Shown in pieces: positions 17,658-26,101 of a stretch of DNA of 64,000 nucleotides. Where the stretch lies: the NCBI RefSeq assembly GCF_020783315.1, contig NZ_CP086063.1, positions 558,001 to 622,000 of the forward strand, read 5' to 3'. Each line of letters begins with the position of its first letter. Position 1 is the stretch's first letter. Both the position numbers and the translations under genes were made by a program. Under the pieces are notes generated by a model. That model had not been told where the DNA came from, made no database searches, and saw only the letters and a list, made by a program, of their open reading frames with translations. The DNA is from Ferruginibacter lapsinanis (GTDB taxonomy: Bacteria > Bacteroidota > Bacteroidia > Chitinophagales > Chitinophagaceae).

Positions 17658-18059
17658 CTATTGTAAAAATCTAGCTCTTACTTCGGGAGTAGGTATCATA
17701 CATGATTCTCTTTGTCCGAACCACCTGTATCTGTTTTTTGCGATCCAGTTATATAATCCATCCCTTATAAATTTAGGTACAATGATAAACGCTTTACACA
17801 ACGGCCATAAACCACCCAAGTATTTACACAATTTGATCGATGCAGTTGATCGAGTATACGCAACATCACCATCAATGAATACAAATGAATTCATTTCTTC
17901 TGTTGGTAAATTATGTTGTTTCAATAACTGTTGGCCTGTAGTACTTTGTAAAGGCGCAAACTTTATAATGCCTTTTTTATCTCTTTTAATTACAAAGTTT
18001 ACTGCGCTATTGCAAAAATTACAAACACCATCAAAAAGTATGATTGGCTGAGTGTTCAT
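17658..18059 (-). CDS. DCC-family (DUF393) thiol-disulfide oxidoreductase-like protein
   Basis: The 133-aa protein has the defining motif FDGVCNFCNSAVNF (DxxCxxC) at residues 9-22 and the second hallmark RSTASIKLCKYLGGLWPL. DUF393 proteins are small thioredoxin-like proteins of unknown substrate. It is the first gene of a pair with the CoA-binding protein. Confidence 0.88.
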   Translation of the reverse strand: MNTQPIILFDGVCNFCNSAVNFVIKRDKKGIIKFAPLQSTTGQQLLKQHNLPTEEMNSFVFIDGDVAYTRSTASIKLCKYLGGLWPLCKAFIIVPKFIRDGLYNWIAKNRYRWFGQRESCMIPTPEVRARFLQ

Positions 18060-18106
18060 GGTGTAGCAAAGTTAAGACTGATTTTGATCTGTTGGCAGAA
18101 ATGCTT

Positions 18107-18544
18107 TTATTTTAGATATCCGACCAAATTTGTAACGAACAACAAAATAAAGATCAAGGCAAAAGCTATAAACATAGTATTCATTAACACTTCGCCAATC
18201 TTGAATATTTTTATTTTAGGTATATCATACATCGGATAATAGGAAAATTGGGTAATCACTTTTCCTGTCCAATACGCTGCAATAAGCCCTGTTAGCGCAA
18301 CAGCCAGACTCGTTTGATTTTTCAGGTCTTCGGTAAATAAAATTGAGATCAGTCCAAAAGAAAAATTTAGTCCTTGTATATATCTGCCGTAAGTTTTAGC
18401 AATTTCCTGGTTGAGCGGTTTCAATTTCTGTATATCGTTGTACCAATCGAATACAACGTGTCGTATATATGGGTAAATAATAGCAGTGAACATTTGACCA
18501 ATTGCTCCCAGTATTATCAGCCAATTTGGTATTATAATTTTCAT
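18107..18544 (-). CDS. Membrane protein of unknown function
   Basis: The 145-aa protein contains about four hydrophobic segments, including IPNWLIILGAIGQMFTAIIY, the stretch after FSFGLISILF, and a C-terminal AFALIFILLFVTNLVGYL. No family was recognised. It is the third gene downstream of the GbsR-type regulator and 8 nt from the preceding gene, so probably part of that operon. Confidence 0.65.
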   Translation of the reverse strand: MKIIIPNWLIILGAIGQMFTAIIYPYIRHVVFDWYNDIQKLKPLNQEIAKTYGRYIQGLNFSFGLISILFTEDLKNQTSLAVALTGLIAAYWTGKVITQFSYYPMYDIPKIKIFKIGEVLMNTMFIAFALIFILLFVTNLVGYLK

Positions 18545-18551
18545 TGTACAA

Positions 18552-18899
18552 TTATTTAAGTTGATCTAATGGCCTCACCATTTTAACATATATTTCTTTG
18601 TAGCAGATCCACGTGTAAAACACCGCCATGAATGGTGCAGTAAAAAGTAATATCCAAAAAGATCCGATCGGGATGGTGACCAGGGATATAAGAGTGATCC
18701 AGTGATAAACAAATCTTACTCCACCCTTTTGCGTAAACCATTTTTTTACCACATGCACTATCATGCTGATCACCTGCCAGGCGCCTACAACAAAATAGCC
18801 CACAAAAAAAGTACTATTTCTTTTTATCAAACTAAGTATCAGAAAAAACACTATTAATACTATGCTGATATAGATGTCTATTGTTTTAAACTTTTTCAT
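18552..18899 (-). CDS. Small membrane protein of unknown function
   Basis: The 115-aa product has three to four transmembrane segments (IDIYISIVLIVFFLILSLI; FFVGYFVVGAWQVISMIV; a C-terminal FWILLFTAPFMAVFYTW). Its ATG overlaps the stop of the GbsR gene in a TAATG arrangement, which indicates translational coupling to the regulator. No family name can be given. Confidence 0.65.
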   Translation of the reverse strand: MKKFKTIDIYISIVLIVFFLILSLIKRNSTFFVGYFVVGAWQVISMIVHVVKKWFTQKGGVRFVYHWITLISLVTIPIGSFWILLFTAPFMAVFYTWICYKEIYVKMVRPLDQLK

Positions 18900-19405
18900 T
18901 ATTTGAAGATTTTAAGTATGTTATTTAATACCCAGTTCTCATCTGATCTTATTATCAGATCAAGCATTTTATCGGCCTGGTTACCAAATTTCCTGATCCC
19001 TCCTACTGTGCTGATAAACTGTTTTACATCGGGATCTTTCTTGTCTCCGTCAATCTGTTCTAATTGCGTCAGCAGCTTCATCATCGGATCTAACTCCCGC
19101 TTTTTTCTTTCTTTGATAATTTGTGTAGCTACTTTCCAGATATCTTTTTCGGCGGTGAAATATTCTTTTCGTTCGCCCTGAATGATCACCCTGTCTACCA
19201 GCCCCCAATCGATGAGGTCTCTGATATTCATATTTACGTTACCCCGGCTGATGGTAAGTTGTTCCATGATATCATCCTGCGTAATAGGTTTGGCGCTGAT
19301 GAGTAAAAGGGCATGTATTTGCGCCATGGTTTTATTGATACCCCAATGCGTACCAAAGGCACCCCAGTTACTGATAAATTGTTGTTTGGCGTCGGAGAGT
19401 TTCAT
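18899..19405 (-). CDS. GbsR/MarR-type transcriptional regulator
   Basis: The 168-aa protein has a winged-helix DNA-binding domain: ALLLISAKPITQDDIMEQL, then ISRGNVNMNIRDLIDWGLV as recognition helix, then the wing VIIQGERKEYFTAE. The C-terminus is helical. The phrase NWGAFGTHWGINKTMAQIHALL is typical of the GbsR branch. It leads an operon with two small membrane proteins and probably autoregulates through the palindrome just upstream. Confidence 0.88.
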   Translation of the reverse strand: MKLSDAKQQFISNWGAFGTHWGINKTMAQIHALLLISAKPITQDDIMEQLTISRGNVNMNIRDLIDWGLVDRVIIQGERKEYFTAEKDIWKVATQIIKERKKRELDPMMKLLTQLEQIDGDKKDPDVKQFISTVGGIRKFGNQADKMLDLIIRSDENWVLNNILKIFK

Positions 19406-19449
19406 ACTGCTTTGTTTTTTACAGTATAAAGATAAGAATGTTTTTGAAT

Positions 19450-19467
19450 TTTCAATAATATTTGAAA
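19450..19467. promoter_or_regulatory. Candidate operator upstream of the GbsR-type regulator
   Basis: The inverted repeat TTTCAA-N6-TTGAAA lies about 45 nt before the regulator ATG in an AT-rich promoter region, a usual place for an autoregulatory MarR/GbsR site. Confidence 0.4.
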
Positions 19468-19626
19468 GTTTATTTTTAATAGAACACAGACAACGCTGAT
19501 TCGACTGATTTTCACAGAGCGTTTGTTAGTGATTATAAGAATTCTCACGATCAATAATGATATACTGTACAAGAGTGCGACGCCACTGAAGCTTAATAGT
19601 AGTACTACAGCTTAGTTCATACAAAT

Positions 19627-19655
19627 AAAAAAGCGAAGCTGTAAAACTTCGCTTT
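19627..19655 (-). terminator. Rho-independent terminator of the PDH E2 gene
   Basis: On the minus strand AAAGCGAAG pairs with CTTCGCTTT across an 8-nt loop and runs into T residues. It lies about 23 nt after the E2 stop. Confidence 0.8.
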
Positions 19656-19677
19656 GTATAAATATTTATAAAATAAA

Positions 19678-21288
19678 TTAAGCCAACATTGTAACCGGGT
19701 TCTCTAAGTATTTTTTCAATGTTTGTAAGAAGGCAGCGCCAACAGCTCCATCCACCACTCTGTGATCGCAAGCCAAGGTTACTTTCATGATATTGCCCGG
19801 AACAACCTGGTTGTTTTTTACAACAGGCACTTGCTTAATAGCCCCTACTGATAAAATACAAGCATCGGGTGTATTGATGATAGAAGTAAACTGGTCGATA
19901 CCAAACATACCTAAGTTAGATACAGTAAAAGTATTACCACTCATATCCGTTGGCGTTAGTTTTTTAGATTTTGCTTTGCCTGAGAAATCTTTAACATCTG
20001 CAGAGATCTGAGACATAGTTTTATTATCTGCAAAACGCACCACCGGTACAACCAAACCATCTTCAACCGCCATTGCAACACCTATGTGTACGTGATGGTT
20101 TACAACGATCTTATCCCCTCTCCATGATGCATTACACATTGGATGTTTTTTAAGTGCAGTAGCACATGCTTTCACCACCATATCATTGAATGATACTTTT
20201 GCCGGAGCGGCAACGTCGTTTATCCCTGCTCTTGCAGCGATGGCATTATCCATATCGATCTCAATGGTTAAGAAAATATGTAACGCATTGAACTGACTTT
20301 CGGTCAAACGTCTAACGATCGTTTTCCTGATATTAGTAATTTCTATTTCGTCGAAGCTTTCTACTCCTGCAACATAGCTTGATGCAGCACCTGCTGGGCT
20401 TGCAGCCGCTACCGGAGCAGCTGATGGCACATAACTATCAACATCTTTTTTAGTGATACGGCCATTATCACCGCTACCATTTACTTTAGACAGATCGATA
20501 CCCTTATCAGCAGCTAATTTTTTTGCTAGTGGAGAAGCTTTAACCCTGCTGTCATTGGATGTACTTGCAGCTGGGGCAGCTACAGCAGTTGTAGCAGCAG
20601 CTTCGGCCTGTGGTGCAGCAGCGGCAACAGGAGCAGCAGCATTCGCTCCTGATTTTTCAGCAGCTACATAAGCGCTTACATCTGTACCGGGTTTACCAAC
20701 GATCGCAATGATCTCATTTACTTTTGCAGCTTGACCTGCTTCAACACCTATATATAATAATGTTCCTTCTTCGTAACCAATTACCTCCATGGTAGCTTTA
20801 TCGGTTTCAACATCTGCCAACACATCATCACCTTTCACTGTATCTCCTACTTTCTTATTCCATGCTACTATTTTCCCTTCGGTCATAGTATCGCTTAATA
20901 ACGGCATTCTAATTTCTTTTGCACCTGCAGGTAACGCAACTTTAGCACCACCCGCTGCAGGAGCAGCAACAGCAGCAGCCACTTCAGCAGCAGGAGCAGC
21001 AACAGCGGCACCGCCACTTTCTGCATCTAATAATGCTTTAAAATCTTCTCCCGGCTTACCAATAATGGCAATAATACCATTTACCGGAGCTGCCTGACCA
21101 GCTTCCACACCTATATGTAATAATGTACCTTCTTCATAACCAACTACTTCCATCGTAGCTTTATCTGTCTCCACATCAGCCAATACGTCGTCACTTTTTA
21201 CAGTATCTCCTACTTTTTTATTCCATACTACTATTTTCCCTTCGGTCATAGTATCGCTCAGAAGCGGCATTCTTATCACTTTTGCCAT
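19678..21288 (-). CDS. Pyruvate dehydrogenase E2, dihydrolipoyllysine acetyltransferase, two lipoyl domains
   Basis: The 536-aa protein has two nearly identical lipoyl domains, each with MPLLSDTMTEGKIV and the lipoylated Lys in DVETDKATMEV (near residues 44 and 168). They are separated by Ala/Pro-rich linkers. A peripheral subunit-binding domain (RVKASPLAKKLAADKGIDL) follows, then the catalytic domain ending in LACDHRVVDGAVGAAF, with the catalytic His and Asp. It transfers acetyl groups to CoA in the pyruvate dehydrogenase complex. The duplicated lipoyl domains are also near-duplicates at the DNA level. E1 genes are not in the window. Confidence 0.93.
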   Translation of the reverse strand: MAKVIRMPLLSDTMTEGKIVVWNKKVGDTVKSDDVLADVETDKATMEVVGYEEGTLLHIGVEAGQAAPVNGIIAIIGKPGEDFKALLDAESGGAAVAAPAAEVAAAVAAPAAGGAKVALPAGAKEIRMPLLSDTMTEGKIVAWNKKVGDTVKGDDVLADVETDKATMEVIGYEEGTLLYIGVEAGQAAKVNEIIAIVGKPGTDVSAYVAAEKSGANAAAPVAAAAPQAEAAATTAVAAPAASTSNDSRVKASPLAKKLAADKGIDLSKVNGSGDNGRITKKDVDSYVPSAAPVAAASPAGAASSYVAGVESFDEIEITNIRKTIVRRLTESQFNALHIFLTIEIDMDNAIAARAGINDVAAPAKVSFNDMVVKACATALKKHPMCNASWRGDKIVVNHHVHIGVAMAVEDGLVVPVVRFADNKTMSQISADVKDFSGKAKSKKLTPTDMSGNTFTVSNLGMFGIDQFTSIINTPDACILSVGAIKQVPVVKNNQVVPGNIMKVTLACDHRVVDGAVGAAFLQTLKKYLENPVTMLA

Positions 21289-21365
21289 AAATAATGGTTT
21301 CTTATAGTTTGTGTAATTTTGAGGCTCGAAATTAATGCAAAAAAGGGAAATGTACCAAGCTATAT

Positions 21366-23150
21366 TTAATAATCTAACTGCAATTTCAATCTTTCCTTCA
21401 ATTCTTTTACCAACGGATACTCGTCAATGATACGTTGATATTGCTCTTTAGTGTTTAATTGCCTTTCTACCGGTTCATTATTATTAGTTGATTCAACAAC
21501 CGTTATCTGGTAGGTCAGTGCCTTGTTATTAAAATAATTTTGCAGATGTATAATCAGATCTGCTCTTTCTGCTTCAATAAATTTCTTAGCCAGCTCACCG
21601 TTTATCTTTACTTCGATGGTATTATTATCAATGATGAATACTTCGGCATTTTTAAAATTAGTAATGGCCGCAGGATTTTTCTTTGCCCTTAATTTCTCAA
21701 TGAATTCATCCCAGCATATTTTTAATTCTTCTTCTGTTATAGTCTTTGCCTGACTTCCCTGTTGACTCTCCTGAGATATTTTAGAACGTATCTTACTCAA
21801 AGACCCCATGGAGGAGGTTGGGGGTTGGACGTTGGAAGTTGGAGGTTTGGGGCTGGAGGCTGGAGGTTTCGGTGCTTCAATGATCAGTTTGGCTTCACTT
21901 GCTGGTTTTTCCTGTTGTTTGGCATCAACTGATGAAGCTGTTACTACACCTGTTTCTTTTACCTTACTGATAGGTAAAGCCCTGAATGCTACCGATCTGG
22001 CTCCTTCAATTATTTTTTTTTTACTTACCGAGCCTTCGTTATTTACCAGTTCCAATGCCTGATTCAAGTAACTCAACTTGATCAAGGTGAGCTCTACATG
22101 TAAACGTTTATTTCTTGCCTGTTTATAATTGATCCCGGCATCATTCAAAATATTCAATGCACTTACCACATAGGCCGCTGGTATTCGCTCTGCTGTCTGT
22201 AAATATTTTTGTTTGAACTCTTCTGCCACTTCCAACAACATAGCCACTTTGGCATCCTTGCTTACCAATATATTGCGTAAAAATTCTGCAAAACCTTCCA
22301 GCACTGTATCTCCTTCAAACCCTTTGCGATTGATCTCATCATACATTAATAATGCATCACTCAAATTCTGTTGTTGCAGATGATCCAGCAACTTAAAATA
22401 ATAATCTTCGTCTAGGATATTAAGATGCTCTAAAGTATTGGCGTAGGTAACTTCTCCGTTGGTAAAACTTACAATTTTATCGAGTATACTCAGCGAATCT
22501 CTCATACAACCTTCGCTCTTTTGAGCAATGATGTGCAGGGCTGTTTTTTCTGCTTTGATCTGTTCTTTCTCACAAATTTCCTGCAGGTGTTCTACCGTAT
22601 CATTATTGGTGATTCTTTTAAAATCGAATATCTGGCAACGACTTAAAATAGTTGGCAGTATCTTATGTTTTTCTGTAGTAGCTAAAATAAAAATGGCGTA
22701 AGGTGGCGGCTCCTCCAGCGTTTTCAAAAAAGCATTGAATGCCGATGAACTTAACATGTGTACCTCATCCACTATATACACTTTGTATTTACCGGCTTGT
22801 GGCGCAAACCTTACCTGCTCTACCAGGCTTCTGATATCATCTACGGAGTTATTGCTTGCCGCATCTAATTCATGAATATTCAAAGAAGTACCGGCATCAA
22901 AAGAAACACAGCTGTTGCAGGTATTACAGGCTTCTCCGTCTTTTGTCTGATTTTCGCAGTTGATCGTTTTTGCCAAGATCCTTGCACAGGTTGTTTTACC
23001 CACACCCCGGGGACCACAAAATAAAAATGCATGTGCCAGTTGGTTATTCTTAATAGCATTTTTTAATGTAGTGGTGATATGCGATTGCCCCACAACTGTA
23101 TTAAAATTCTGCGGTCTGTATTTTCGTGCTGATACGATAAATTTATCCAT
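21366..23150 (-). CDS. dnaX: DNA polymerase III subunit gamma/tau
   Basis: The 594-aa clamp-loader ATPase opens with KYRPQNFNTVVGQSHIT, followed by Walker A GPRGVGKTTCARIL near residue 45. The zinc module uses Cys residues in CNTCNSC, and Walker B is YIVDEVHMLS; a sensor region follows. The C-terminal tail (about residues 370-450) is low-complexity and Pro/Ser/Thr-rich (PKPPASSPKPPTSN). It is encoded by 7-nt tandem repeats at 21817-21872 that appear to have expanded in frame. A TAGATTTG promoter element lies 23 nt upstream. Confidence 0.95.
   Translation of the reverse strand: MDKFIVSARKYRPQNFNTVVGQSHITTTLKNAIKNNQLAHAFLFCGPRGVGKTTCARILAKTINCENQTKDGEACNTCNSCVSFDAGTSLNIHELDAASNNSVDDIRSLVEQVRFAPQAGKYKVYIVDEVHMLSSSAFNAFLKTLEEPPPYAIFILATTEKHKILPTILSRCQIFDFKRITNNDTVEHLQEICEKEQIKAEKTALHIIAQKSEGCMRDSLSILDKIVSFTNGEVTYANTLEHLNILDEDYYFKLLDHLQQQNLSDALLMYDEINRKGFEGDTVLEGFAEFLRNILVSKDAKVAMLLEVAEEFKQKYLQTAERIPAAYVVSALNILNDAGINYKQARNKRLHVELTLIKLSYLNQALELVNNEGSVSKKKIIEGARSVAFRALPISKVKETGVVTASSVDAKQQEKPASEAKLIIEAPKPPASSPKPPTSNVQPPTSSMGSLSKIRSKISQESQQGSQAKTITEEELKICWDEFIEKLRAKKNPAAITNFKNAEVFIIDNNTIEVKINGELAKKFIEAERADLIIHLQNYFNNKALTYQITVVESTNNNEPVERQLNTKEQYQRIIDEYPLVKELKERLKLQLDY
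21817..21872. repeat. Eight-unit 7-nt tandem repeat inside dnaX
   Basis: Plus-strand units from 21817 are GTTGGGG, GTTGGAC, GTTGGAA, GTTGGAG, GTTTGGG, GCTGGAG, GCTGGAG and GTTTCGG, with exact 7-nt spacing. They encode the Pro/Ser-rich linker of DnaX on the minus strand. Confidence 0.9.
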
Positions 23151-23173
23151 GTAAGATATACTGCGCTTTTACG

Positions 23174-23181
23174 CAAATCTA
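23174..23181 (-). promoter_or_regulatory. Promoter -7 element (TAGATTTG) for dnaX
   Basis: The minus strand reads TAGATTTGCG, 23 nt before the dnaX ATG; it fits TAnnTTTG. Confidence 0.5.
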
Positions 23182-23205
23182 ATTGTAAAATTACAAAGAT
23201 TGCTG

Positions 23206-23300
23206 TTACTTTTTTTGCAGAAAAAAAGTAAGGCAAAAAAGACACCCGAAACTGATATTAGCCATTCCCTATTTACTTTTTTCCTTGTCCAAAAAAGTAA
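23206..23300. repeat. Pair of REP-like palindromes (TTACTTTTTT...AAAAAAGTAA)
   Basis: Two hairpins of the same design lie in tandem. The first is at 23206-23231 with arms TTACTTTTTTT and AAAAAAAGTAA. The second is at 23273-23300 with arms TTACTTTTTT and AAAAAAGTAA. Each is followed by an A-rich stretch and GAC. They separate dnaX from the accessory cluster and look like intergenic palindromic repeats; a bidirectional terminator function is possible. Confidence 0.7.
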
Positions 23301-23675
23301 CAAAAAAAGACCCTGGACAATGCAATTCACCCACTTTATTTATTTGTACCTTGATCTGGCTTTTGTACTACTGCAAACTACGCTAAGGTAATGCTGTATT
23401 ATAGCAAATGGGGCTTATAAAAAACGAAGGTTTATTTTGCTATGGCATTGAATTTAGGTAAGTGCAGATACTTGTGCAAGGAACTTTCAATCAGAAAGCC
23501 TCAGTCAATTAGTGAAAAAAGTCTGTTTCAATTTTGTAGGGTTCATGTGTATACAAATCTGTATAATAATACTTATGGTATTATAAAGCACTAGTGAATT
23601 AATAAACAGATATAATAAATAGAAAGTATGCTCCCTGAGGTGGGCTGATCCAATTTTTTGAATATATTGCATTTT
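23301..23675. other. Intergenic region upstream of the Crp/Fnr gene
   Basis: No gene is visible. One inverted repeat with 7-nt arms, ATAATAC at 23566-23572 and GTATTAT at 23578-23584, could be an operator for the downstream Crp/Fnr regulator. Nothing else was recognised. Confidence 0.4.
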
Positions 23676-24260
23676 ATGTCATTTGATCTGATTCTAAAAA
23701 ATATTGCCAAACACATCAATTTATCATCTAAAGAAGAAACATGCTTCATCGATTTGCTGCAACAAAAAAAATTAAAAAAAAGACAGTTCCTTTTACAAGA
23801 AGATCAGGTGTGCCGTTATTCTGCATTTGTTACGAAAGGATGTCTGCGAGGATATACCATAGATCAGAATGGCTTTGAGCATATTTTACAATTTGCGCCA
23901 CGTGACTGGTGGATTGCAGATATGTACAGCCTAATCACAGAACAACCCGGGAACCTCAATATTGATGCATTGGATCATACTGAAGTATTGTTGCTTGCAA
24001 AAAAAGACCAGGAAAGACTCTTTTCAGAAATACCAAAATTTGAACGCTTCTTTCGTATTATTACTGAAAATTCTTTGATTAACAGCCGCTTGAGGCTAAT
24101 GGACAATCTAAGTAAGTCTGCCCAGGAACGTTACTTAACTTTCTGTAAACGCTATCCTTCCCTTATAGAATGGTTGCCGCAAAAACAAATCGCTGCCTAC
24201 ATTGGTGTTACACCAGAATTTCTCAGTAAAATGCGTACTGATTTTCTCCGCAAAAAATAA
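23676..24260 (+). CDS. Crp/Fnr-family transcriptional regulator
   Basis: The protein of about 194 aa has a cyclic-nucleotide-binding-like beta-roll: KKRQFLLQEDQVCRYSAFVTKGCLRGY, broken here at QVCRY, is the usual opening, followed by HILQFAPRDWWIADMYSL. The C-terminal helix-turn-helix is QKQIAAYIGVTPEFLSKMR. No cluster of Fe-S cysteines is present, so it is not an Fnr-type oxygen sensor. The ATG at 23676 is preferred to the TTG at 23658. This type of regulator commonly sits beside pirin, DoxX and FMN-reductase genes in Bacteroidota, as here, and likely controls them. Confidence 0.88.
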   Translation: MSFDLILKNIAKHINLSSKEETCFIDLLQQKKLKKRQFLLQEDQVCRYSAFVTKGCLRGYTIDQNGFEHILQFAPRDWWIADMYSLITEQPGNLNIDALDHTEVLLLAKKDQERLFSEIPKFERFFRIITENSLINSRLRLMDNLSKSAQERYLTFCKRYPSLIEWLPQKQIAAYIGVTPEFLSKMRTDFLRKK

Positions 24261-24353
24261 TTTTCCTTAATCTACATTAAGTCAATTTCTTAATCTTCCT
24301 TATTGGATGCGGGGCATTTCTATACGCATTTTTGCATAGTAAATGTTTAAGGT

Positions 24354-25232
24354 ATGCAACGTATAGATTTTATCAAAAAAGGTTTATTAGGAACCGGAAT
24401 TTTCGCCGTATCAAATTCGTTCGCATCTCTAATAGAAAATGATGTGGATGAATTGCATCCGCTTAATATCCTTGGCTTCAATCATCTTCCTAATACAGAA
24501 TCTAAAATTATGTCGAATACAGTTCTGCACAAATCAAATTCAAGAGGTAATGCCAATCATGGCTGGTTACAAAGTTATCATACGTTCAGCTTTGCCAATT
24601 ATTATAATCCTGAAAGAATGCATTTTGGTGTACTCCGTGTGTTAAATGATGACACCGTTGCACCGGGTATGGGCTTTGGCACCCACCCACATGATAATAT
24701 GGAAATTATTTCCATTCCGTTGGAAGGAGATTTAGAACATAGGGACAGTATGGGTAACGTGGCTGTTATTAAAAACGGCGATATACAGATACTAAGCGCA
24801 GGTACTGGAATCACTCATAGTGAATACAATAAGAACGAGGATAAGACTGTAAAATTTTTACAGATATGGGTATTCCCTAATAAGAAAAATATACAGCCCA
24901 GTTATGACCAGTTAACGTTGAAAACAGAAGACCGTTTAAATAAACTGCAACAAATAGTTTCACCGAGTAAAGCTGATGATGGCGTATTCATTCAACAAGA
25001 TGCCTGGTTTCATTTGGGCAAACTCGATAAAGATATTTCCCTTACATATCAACTTAAGAAGAAAGGAAACGGAGTATATGCTTTTATTCTGAACGGAGAG
25101 GTTAGCATTAATGAACAAGAACTGTATACAAGGGACGGTTTTGGTGTTTGGGACACCGATAGTTTGCAAATTAAGGCTAATACAAATGCAGAAATATTAT
25201 TGATGGATGTGCCAATGGGGCCTGAAGTGTAA
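24354..25232 (+). CDS. Pirin-family protein with N-terminal leader
   Basis: From Met53 on, the product is a normal pirin (bicupin). The metal site lies in FGTHPHDNMEIISIPLEGD with two His, and HRDSMGNVAVIKNGDIQ and LSAGTGITHSE follow. Ahead of it are about 52 extra residues, including a hydrophobic segment KKGLLGTGIFAVSNSFASL that resembles a secretion leader. A second possible start is therefore the Met at residue 53. Pirins act as metal-dependent quercetinase-like enzymes or regulators. It lies directly after the Crp/Fnr gene. Confidence 0.85.
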   Translation: MQRIDFIKKGLLGTGIFAVSNSFASLIENDVDELHPLNILGFNHLPNTESKIMSNTVLHKSNSRGNANHGWLQSYHTFSFANYYNPERMHFGVLRVLNDDTVAPGMGFGTHPHDNMEIISIPLEGDLEHRDSMGNVAVIKNGDIQILSAGTGITHSEYNKNEDKTVKFLQIWVFPNKKNIQPSYDQLTLKTEDRLNKLQQIVSPSKADDGVFIQQDAWFHLGKLDKDISLTYQLKKKGNGVYAFILNGEVSINEQELYTRDGFGVWDTDSLQIKANTNAEILLMDVPMGPEV

Positions 25233-25341
25233 GAGTTTAACCGACTGCAATTTTTAGCAGTGCTTAGTTAATAAAAGCAGTATTAAAAATATTATTTAAA
25301 TAAAATTCAATCCTTTTTAAAAAACAAAAAAATACAACAAA

Positions 25342-26031
25342 ATGAAAAAGACAATTTTAACAGCATTCATTGCTACAGTATCATTCGCAGCTACTGCGCA
25401 AAAACCTTCTCCTGAATTATTAAATCCAACCAACCATACGCTTGTATTGATTGATCATGAAAGCCAGATGGCATTTGCCACTAAAAGCATTACTGCTGAT
25501 GAACTAAGAAACAATGTGGGAATTGTTGCAGGTGCCTCCCAAATATTCAATGTACCAACAGTGGTAACTACAGTTGCCGAAAAAAAATTCAGCGGCCCGG
25601 TATTCAGAGAAATTGAAGAGTTTTATCCGCAGGCTACCAGCAACTATATTGACCGTACCACTATGAACACATGGGAAGATGTAAATGCTTATAAAGCCAT
25701 TACTGCTAAAAGTAAAAAGAAAATCGTTTTTGCAGGTTTGTGGACTAGCGTATGTATCGTAGGACCTGCCTTATCTGCCAAAGCTGAAGGATACGATGTT
25801 TATGTAATTACCGACGCTTGTGGTGATGTAAGCAAAGAAGCACATGATGTAGCCATTCAAAGGTTGATTCAGCAGGGTATTAAACCAATAACATCTATTC
25901 AATACCTTTTGGAGCTGCAAAGAGATTGGGCAAGAGGTGCAACTTACAAACCCGTTACAGACCTTGTTAAAAAATATGGCGGTGCTTACGGTATAGGTAT
26001 TCAGTATGCTCATGAAATGCTGAAACACTAA
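25342..26031 (+). CDS. Secreted isochorismatase-family cysteine hydrolase
   Basis: The 229-aa product has a signal peptide (TILTAFIATVSFAATAQ) and an isochorismatase fold like YcaC. The catalytic Asp is in LVLIDHES near residue 38, and the nucleophile Cys is in GLWTSVCIVGPAL near residue 138. A Lys near residue 80 may complete the triad. The preferred substrate is unknown. Family members are mostly cytoplasmic, so the signal peptide is unusual. A terminator-like hairpin follows before the amidohydrolase gene. Confidence 0.88.
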   Translation: MKKTILTAFIATVSFAATAQKPSPELLNPTNHTLVLIDHESQMAFATKSITADELRNNVGIVAGASQIFNVPTVVTTVAEKKFSGPVFREIEEFYPQATSNYIDRTTMNTWEDVNAYKAITAKSKKKIVFAGLWTSVCIVGPALSAKAEGYDVYVITDACGDVSKEAHDVAIQRLIQQGIKPITSIQYLLELQRDWARGATYKPVTDLVKKYGGAYGIGIQYAHEMLKH

Positions 26032-26060
26032 TTCGACGATCATTTTTAAAATTCCTAAAT

Positions 26061-26089
26061 AAGGGCAGGTAGCAATGCTTGCCCTTTTA
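26061..26089 (+). terminator. Terminator-like hairpin between isochorismatase and amidohydrolase genes
   Basis: AAGGGCA and TGCCCTT form the base of a stem with GTAGCAATGC inside, followed by TTTAAATTTTT. It lies 12 nt before the next ATG, so partial read-through is likely. Confidence 0.65.
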
Positions 26090-26101
26090 AATTTTTAGAT
26101 T

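Noticed and set aside
14195..19620. A shared repeat between 14195-14240 and 19545-19620 based on GCGACGC
   Set aside because: Only about nine bases plus a distant AGCT agree, which is too little to call a repeat family by eye.
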